Below are positions 33,343-36,702 of a stretch of 36,702 nt of DNA, piece after piece. Under the pieces are notes generated by a model. That model was not told the DNA's origin. It worked only from the letters and a program-made list of their open reading frames with translations, and did no database searches. Positions within the stretch are counted from its first letter, which is position 1, and each line of letters begins with the position of its first letter. Made by a program: the position numbers and the translations under genes. Origin of the DNA: Acidobacteriota bacterium. GTDB taxonomy: Bacteria; Acidobacteriota; Terriglobia; Bryobacterales; UBA6623. The DNA lies in the NCBI GenBank assembly GCA_027624045.1, contig JAQBUE010000031.1, forward strand, positions 1 to 36,702, in the 5' to 3' direction.

Positions 33343-34320
33343 TTACTCGCTCTGCCCGCCCTTGTGTTCGCTGACGTACTTCTGGTACAGCCCGGCCACA
33401 GCGGCGGACTTTACATCGCCTGGATGAATGACGACCCGGTACTGGAAGCGCAACACCTCACCGGACTTCAGAGTTACGCTGCCATCGCGCTTGGGATCGC
33501 CATGGAAATCGTGTTCCCCAAAAATATTCGCGGCGAAGAGCCCATAGCTGCGGACGTGCCAATAGGTCGGGTGCTTCGCGTTTGACGGATGGTCAAAGAT
33601 AGCGACACCCAACTTCTCGCCGTCAATCGACCCGCTGTAATCGAGCCAAGGTGAACGCTTGCCCCAGAGGTTCTTTTCACCGGTCTTGCCGTCGGCGGCG
33701 GTGATGGTTCCAGTGCGAACGACGCCTTCAGCACGGGCGTGCGGTTCCTCGAGCGACGTGGCCAGGCGGATTGCGAACATGCCTTCCTTGGTGTCTCCGA
33801 AATGAACTTCTTCCGCCAGAGCCGTAAACTTCACGTCGAAATCGACCAAGCGATTCGGAGCGCCGGCGTGGAAGCGCATCGTCCGTTCTTCGCGCAGGAT
33901 GGGCAGCCCCCCGGGAGTCTTCCAAAGGAACGTGCCGCTGATGACGCCGCCCGGTCCCGTATGCAGATCCAGCGTGTCGATCAAACCGCCACGCGGCCGG
34001 CCCGCGGATAGTTCATTCGCCCAAAAATCGAGTCCGTTGACCTCGCCGTGAGTGAACCACAGACCGCGATGATGCGGATGGTCGCGCTGCTCCCCGCGAA
34101 TATTCTCCATCGGGTAGCCGCGCGTAACGATCGTGCCGCTCGCGGCGCGCAGCGGATGCAGATACGGCTTGGGCGCGTCCCCTCCGTAGTACAGGGTCGT
34201 GAACGGTTTGCCGTCGATCTCGACCTCAACCTTTCCCGAACCTTCCTTGAACTGAACTTGCGCCCAGCTAAGCGAAGGAAGCAGAAGAGTACACGCCAGG
34301 ATGATACGCCGAATTCGCAT
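33343..34320 (-). CDS. DUF6807 ('PmoA-like') exported protein
   Basis: A 325-residue protein with a signal peptide (MRIRRIILACTLLLPSLSWA). The mature part matches the family annotated as 'PmoA' or DUF6807: 'YYGGDAPKPYLHPLRAASGTIVTRGYP', 'RDHPHHRGLWFTHGEVNGLDFW', 'LVDFDVKFTAL', 'GEKLGVAIFDHPSNAKHPTYWHVRSYGLFAANIFG'. Despite the label it is unrelated to the membrane methane monooxygenase subunit. The beta-rich layout and His-rich block suggest a carbohydrate-active or aldose-epimerase-like fold, but the activity is not established. The ATG at 34320 follows AGGT at short spacing. It lies 116 bases downstream of the TPR gene on the same strand. Confidence 0.9.
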   Translation of the reverse strand: MRIRRIILACTLLLPSLSWAQVQFKEGSGKVEVEIDGKPFTTLYYGGDAPKPYLHPLRAASGTIVTRGYPMENIRGEQRDHPHHRGLWFTHGEVNGLDFWANELSAGRPRGGLIDTLDLHTGPGGVISGTFLWKTPGGLPILREERTMRFHAGAPNRLVDFDVKFTALAEEVHFGDTKEGMFAIRLATSLEEPHARAEGVVRTGTITAADGKTGEKNLWGKRSPWLDYSGSIDGEKLGVAIFDHPSNAKHPTYWHVRSYGLFAANIFGEHDFHGDPKRDGSVTLKSGEVLRFQYRVVIHPGDVKSAAVAGLYQKYVSEHKGGQSE

Positions 34321-34436
34321 ACCTAACAGTGGACCACAAAAGGCGGGGAATTGGAAACAACGGTCTCAGGAACCGGGAACGGCCCACGACAAGGGCGGAC
34401 GGCGGACTTTCACGGAGCCGGCAGGCCCCGCCTAGG

Positions 34437-36503
34437 CTACTGCTCTTTTTTCTGCACCTGGGTGGAAAGCTTCCCCCTCGACTCGGAAATCTTACTTTCC
34501 AGCTTGGCGATCTCTTCGGGATCGCGGTCCGCGGCGGGACCATTCTTCAATTCTTCAATGGAAAGCTCCCAGTGCTTGCGAGCCTGATCCACTTTGCCCA
34601 ACTTGGAGTAGACGTCGCCCAGGTGGGAATGCACCACCGGATCACCTTTAACCTTCTCCAGCGAGCGGACCAGATAACGCTCCGCCAGCTCAAACTTCTG
34701 CTGCCGGTAGTACAGCCATCCGAGTGAGTCCATGTAAGCGCCGTTGTCAGAGTCAAGTTCAAGCGCCTTCTGGATCATGTCGTGCGCCTCATCAAGGCTC
34801 TTTCCGACATCGGCCAGCATGTACCCGAGGTAGTTCAAAGCGGAGGCGTTGTCGGGATCTTTCGCGATCAGTTCCCGAAACTTCTTCTCGGCTTCGTCGT
34901 GACGTTTGGCTCGCTCCAGCACCGAGCCATGGTTGAACAGGACGGAAAGCTTCTGCTCATCGGTCGTAGCAAGTTTAGACGCTTTTTCGATGGCCGAGAC
35001 GGCCTCGTCATACTGCCGGCCCCGTTCGTAAATGTGGGCCAACGCCAGAATCACGTTGCGGTTGTCCGGCTCTTGATCAAGAAGGTCTTTCAGCAGTTCG
35101 CTTGCCTGCTTCCAGTCTCCGGTATCGGCAAGCAGGCTGGCGCGCTGCATGAGGAGAGACCGGTTATCGGGAAAATCAGCGGCCCCCTCCTTCGCCACGC
35201 TCAGAGCCCGCTCGTAATCCCGCGCAAAGCGGTAAGTGTCAACCAGGTGCGACACGACGCTCGGCTTCGCTTCCGTGTCCAAATCAGCCAAGCCCTCGAA
35301 CACCTCCACGGCCCGCGCGATATTGCCTTGATCCCGATAGAGCATCCCGAGCTGCTCCATAAACAGAGCTCGATTGCCCTTCTCGCGCTGCGTATAGCTA
35401 TCTTTGCTGGATTCAGAAAGCAGCCGTTCGAGCTCTTCGATCGCCTCGTCGCCGCGGCCTTCCGCTTCGTAAAGCAAGACACCGTTGTACTGAATCTCCA
35501 CCGAATCGGGCGCCAATTCGCCAGCCTTCTCAAGGTGCTCCCGAGCATCTTTGAAACGCCGTTTTTGGCGAAAGATCTGAGAGAGCCGCAGATGGTAATC
35601 GGGATTATTCGGTTCCTCTTTACTCAGACGCTCGTACTCTCGCAGCGCCTTGTCAACCTGGCCGGACAGAAGCCAATTGCGCGCCAACGATGCACGGAGC
35701 GCGGCGTTGTCGCCGCCCATCTCCCGCACCTCCTCGAACAACGCGGCGGCATCGTCATTGCGGCCGACACGCTCGTAGAGTTCGGCGAGCATGGCGAGTT
35801 CCTGCGGTCCGGCCGTGCCGGCATCTCGCACCTTTTCAAGGGCTCCGATGGCCTCATCCGTCTTGCCCTGCGTCATGTAGAGGCGGGCAAGGTTCGAAAG
35901 AGCTTCGGCCGACGCCGGCTCGATCTTCAGCAGTCGATCGAGTACTTCCTCGGCCTTTTTCGGCTGTTCAAGCGCCTGATAGAAGCCCGAAAGCTTCATC
36001 AGAGCATCCTGGTCATTCGGATCCACTTCGAGGATCTTCTCGTGCTGCTCGACCGCGCGCGCCAGCAATTCCTGATCGACACCGCCGCGGCGGCTCGAAG
36101 TTGCGTAGGCAGCTAGAAAACGGCCCAGAGTGCGGCGAACCTCAATGTTGTTGGGATTCGCCTTCAGAAGCGCCTCGGATTCCTTGACGGCGTCATCAAG
36201 GCGGTCGGTGCGTCCGTAGAACCGAACCAACTCAAGCTTGAGAAATTCCGAATCCGGGTCGGCCGCAATGGCTGCCTGGTATTCCTTGAGAGCGTTGTCC
36301 CAATACTCGCGGCGACCGTATTGGCCGGCTCGCTCCATATGCAAATGAGCGAGGGCGTAGTGATAGTAAGCCTCGGCCCTTGACGATTTTGCGGGCGACG
36401 CCGCGTCCTGAGGAAAAGCAGCCGTCATTCCCACTGGTAGCAGGAAAAAGGCCGCCAGAGTTGTAAATACACCCCTCGCGAGAGCCGTGGGCAGTATGAT
36501 CAC
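34437..36503 (-). CDS. Exported tetratricopeptide repeat protein
   Basis: A 688-residue protein made almost entirely of TPR units (roughly 15, e.g. 'DALMKLSGFYQALEQPKKAEEVLDRLLKIEP' split across residues in the first third, 'EALSNLARLYMTQGKTDEAIGALEKV', 'ALNYLGYMLADVGKSLDEAHDMI'), which form a superhelix for protein binding. The N-terminus is a signal peptide ending near 'TAAFPQDA', so it acts in the periplasm or outer membrane. I use the GTG at 36503 because GAGGAG lies 5 bases before it and the leader follows directly; an ATG at 36635 is in frame but lies inside the IS end. The binding partner is unknown. Confidence 0.9.
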   Translation of the reverse strand: MIILPTALARGVFTTLAAFFLLPVGMTAAFPQDAASPAKSSRAEAYYHYALAHLHMERAGQYGRREYWDNALKEYQAAIAADPDSEFLKLELVRFYGRTDRLDDAVKESEALLKANPNNIEVRRTLGRFLAAYATSSRRGGVDQELLARAVEQHEKILEVDPNDQDALMKLSGFYQALEQPKKAEEVLDRLLKIEPASAEALSNLARLYMTQGKTDEAIGALEKVRDAGTAGPQELAMLAELYERVGRNDDAAALFEEVREMGGDNAALRASLARNWLLSGQVDKALREYERLSKEEPNNPDYHLRLSQIFRQKRRFKDAREHLEKAGELAPDSVEIQYNGVLLYEAEGRGDEAIEELERLLSESSKDSYTQREKGNRALFMEQLGMLYRDQGNIARAVEVFEGLADLDTEAKPSVVSHLVDTYRFARDYERALSVAKEGAADFPDNRSLLMQRASLLADTGDWKQASELLKDLLDQEPDNRNVILALAHIYERGRQYDEAVSAIEKASKLATTDEQKLSVLFNHGSVLERAKRHDEAEKKFRELIAKDPDNASALNYLGYMLADVGKSLDEAHDMIQKALELDSDNGAYMDSLGWLYYRQQKFELAERYLVRSLEKVKGDPVVHSHLGDVYSKLGKVDQARKHWELSIEELKNGPAADRDPEEIAKLESKISESRGKLSTQVQKKEQ

Positions 36504-36515
36504 GAGAACTCCTCT
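36501..36515 (-). promoter_or_regulatory. Ribosome binding site deciding the GTG start of the TPR gene
   Basis: On the minus strand GAGGAG is followed by TTCTC and then GTG at 36503-36501. This strong site fixes the start and excludes the ATG 44 codons upstream, whose first residues are encoded by the IS end. Confidence 0.75.
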
Positions 36516-36552
36516 AAGCGCGTCTCTGAAATGGTGCCGGACGCTCCGTTCC

Positions 36553-36558
36553 AGTATA
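36553..36558 (-). promoter_or_regulatory. Candidate -10 box of the TPR gene
   Basis: On the minus strand this reads TATACT, about 50 bases before the GTG start and about 50 bases inside the IS boundary. The hexamer 17 bases upstream is a poor -35. It is the same -10 sequence seen before the PQQ dehydrogenase gene. Confidence 0.35.
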
Positions 36559-36607
36559 GCGCGACGACTTTGTGCGCAGAGCCACGGCATGCGACAGCCG
36601 TGCTCCC

Positions 36608-36702
36608 TTAACAGCCTGTGGTGGAAGTCCCACATTGAAACAAGAGTCGATAAACTTGTTCTATGGCAATGGGACGGCGCAAGCGACGCGAGCGGCAGAA
36701 AG
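36608..36702 (+). mobile_element. Right-hand IS end (transposase-start side, runs off the window)
   Basis: Bases 36608-36674 repeat 1-67 in inverted orientation with one mismatch. The tip reads TTAACAGCCTGTGGTGG here and TTAGCAGCCTGTGG in the other copy. Inside it two small hairpins are possible: TGTGG/CCACA (within 36617-36634) and AACAAG (36639-36644) / CTTGTT (36655-36660), just before the ATG at 36663. The element continues past the window edge. The insertion lies 105 bases upstream of the TPR gene start. No target duplication can be judged because only one end of each copy is present. Confidence 0.72.
36663..36702 (+). CDS. N-terminus of a transposase (partial)
   Basis: The last 40 bases encode MAMGRRKRRERQK, open to the window edge. 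The Arg/Lys/Gln-rich 'MGRRKRRERQ' start resembles transposases of the IS1182-like group that I know from Acidobacteriota, which continue with a tryptophan-containing 'LW' motif not visible here. The same first four codons occur in the left-hand copy (bases 12 to 1, minus strand). Only 13 residues are visible, so the family is tentative. Confidence 0.5.
   Translation, partial: MAMGRRKRRERQK

Noticed and set aside
33343..34320. Methane monooxygenase subunit PmoA suggested by the usual family label
   Set aside because: The protein is exported and beta-rich with no membrane helices beyond the signal peptide; the label refers to an unrelated family now called DUF6807.
34782..36116. Open frame of about 444 codons antisense to the TPR gene
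   Set aside because: It mirrors the repetitive TPR codons; no family-like sequence or start signal.
1..36702. CRISPR array, prophage, toxin-antitoxin or restriction genes
   Set aside because: I looked for regular spaced repeats, phage structural proteins and small paired genes and saw none.

Overview
The window looks like a chromosomal piece of an Acidobacteriota bacterium, most likely from the Bryobacterales/Solibacteres side. The evidence is the company of families: an Oar-like TonB-dependent outer membrane protein, an acidobacterial-type VWFA protein next to a DUF6677-like membrane protein, Tat-exported PQQ dehydrogenase, a DUF6807 ('PmoA-like') protein, a large TPR protein, high GC and heavy use of GTG and TTG starts. 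I see 30 complete protein genes, no RNA gene and no CRISPR array. Both ends of the window are the same mobile-element end in opposite orientations: bases 1-67 and 36608-36674 are reverse complements with one mismatch, and at the right end the repeat runs into the first codons of what looks like an IS transposase.

Layout. 235-1062 (-) is a voltage-gated K+ channel with a zinc ribbon tail. 1185-8174 (+) holds a PQQ-type beta-propeller protein, an NCS2 nucleobase permease, an M1 aminopeptidase and a RecQ helicase. 8217-10866 (-) holds a sterol-desaturase family hydroxylase, a Tat-exported protein of unknown function and a pentaheme cytochrome c. 10894-11475 (+) is an orphan membrane protein. 11547-16454 (-) holds a PQQ dehydrogenase, a DUF1684 protein translationally coupled to a PhyH-type dioxygenase, and chorismate synthase (aroC). 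16585-17316 (+) is the rRNA methyltransferase rlmB.

17377-27055 (+) is the main accessory block: a surface polysaccharide locus with a sugar-1-phosphate nucleotidylyltransferase, three GT4 glycosyltransferases, a DUF3108 protein, a glycosyltransferase-methyltransferase fusion, a Wzm-type permease carrying an N-terminal beta-sandwich domain, and a Wzt-type ATPase with a C-terminal glycan-recognition domain. Several genes overlap by 4 bases (TTGA, ATGA, GTGA), so the block is probably one transcript. The simplest model is ABC-dependent export of a chain that is capped by methylation and recognised by Wzt, with possible extra recognition by the domain on Wzm. A DUF167 gene and an M24 peptidase follow.

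28665-33240 (+) is a second coupled unit: an outer-membrane barrel protein that lacks the usual carboxypeptidase-like and plug domains, a VWFA protein with a degenerate metal site, a DUF6677-like membrane protein and a 60-residue membrane protein. On the minus strand follow a DUF6807 protein (33343-34320) and an exported TPR protein (34437-36503), whose upstream region is cut by the right-hand IS end. No gene-free stretch exceeds 300 bases; the longest, 68-234, holds nothing I recognise. All family names are from reading the translations by eye; no search was run.
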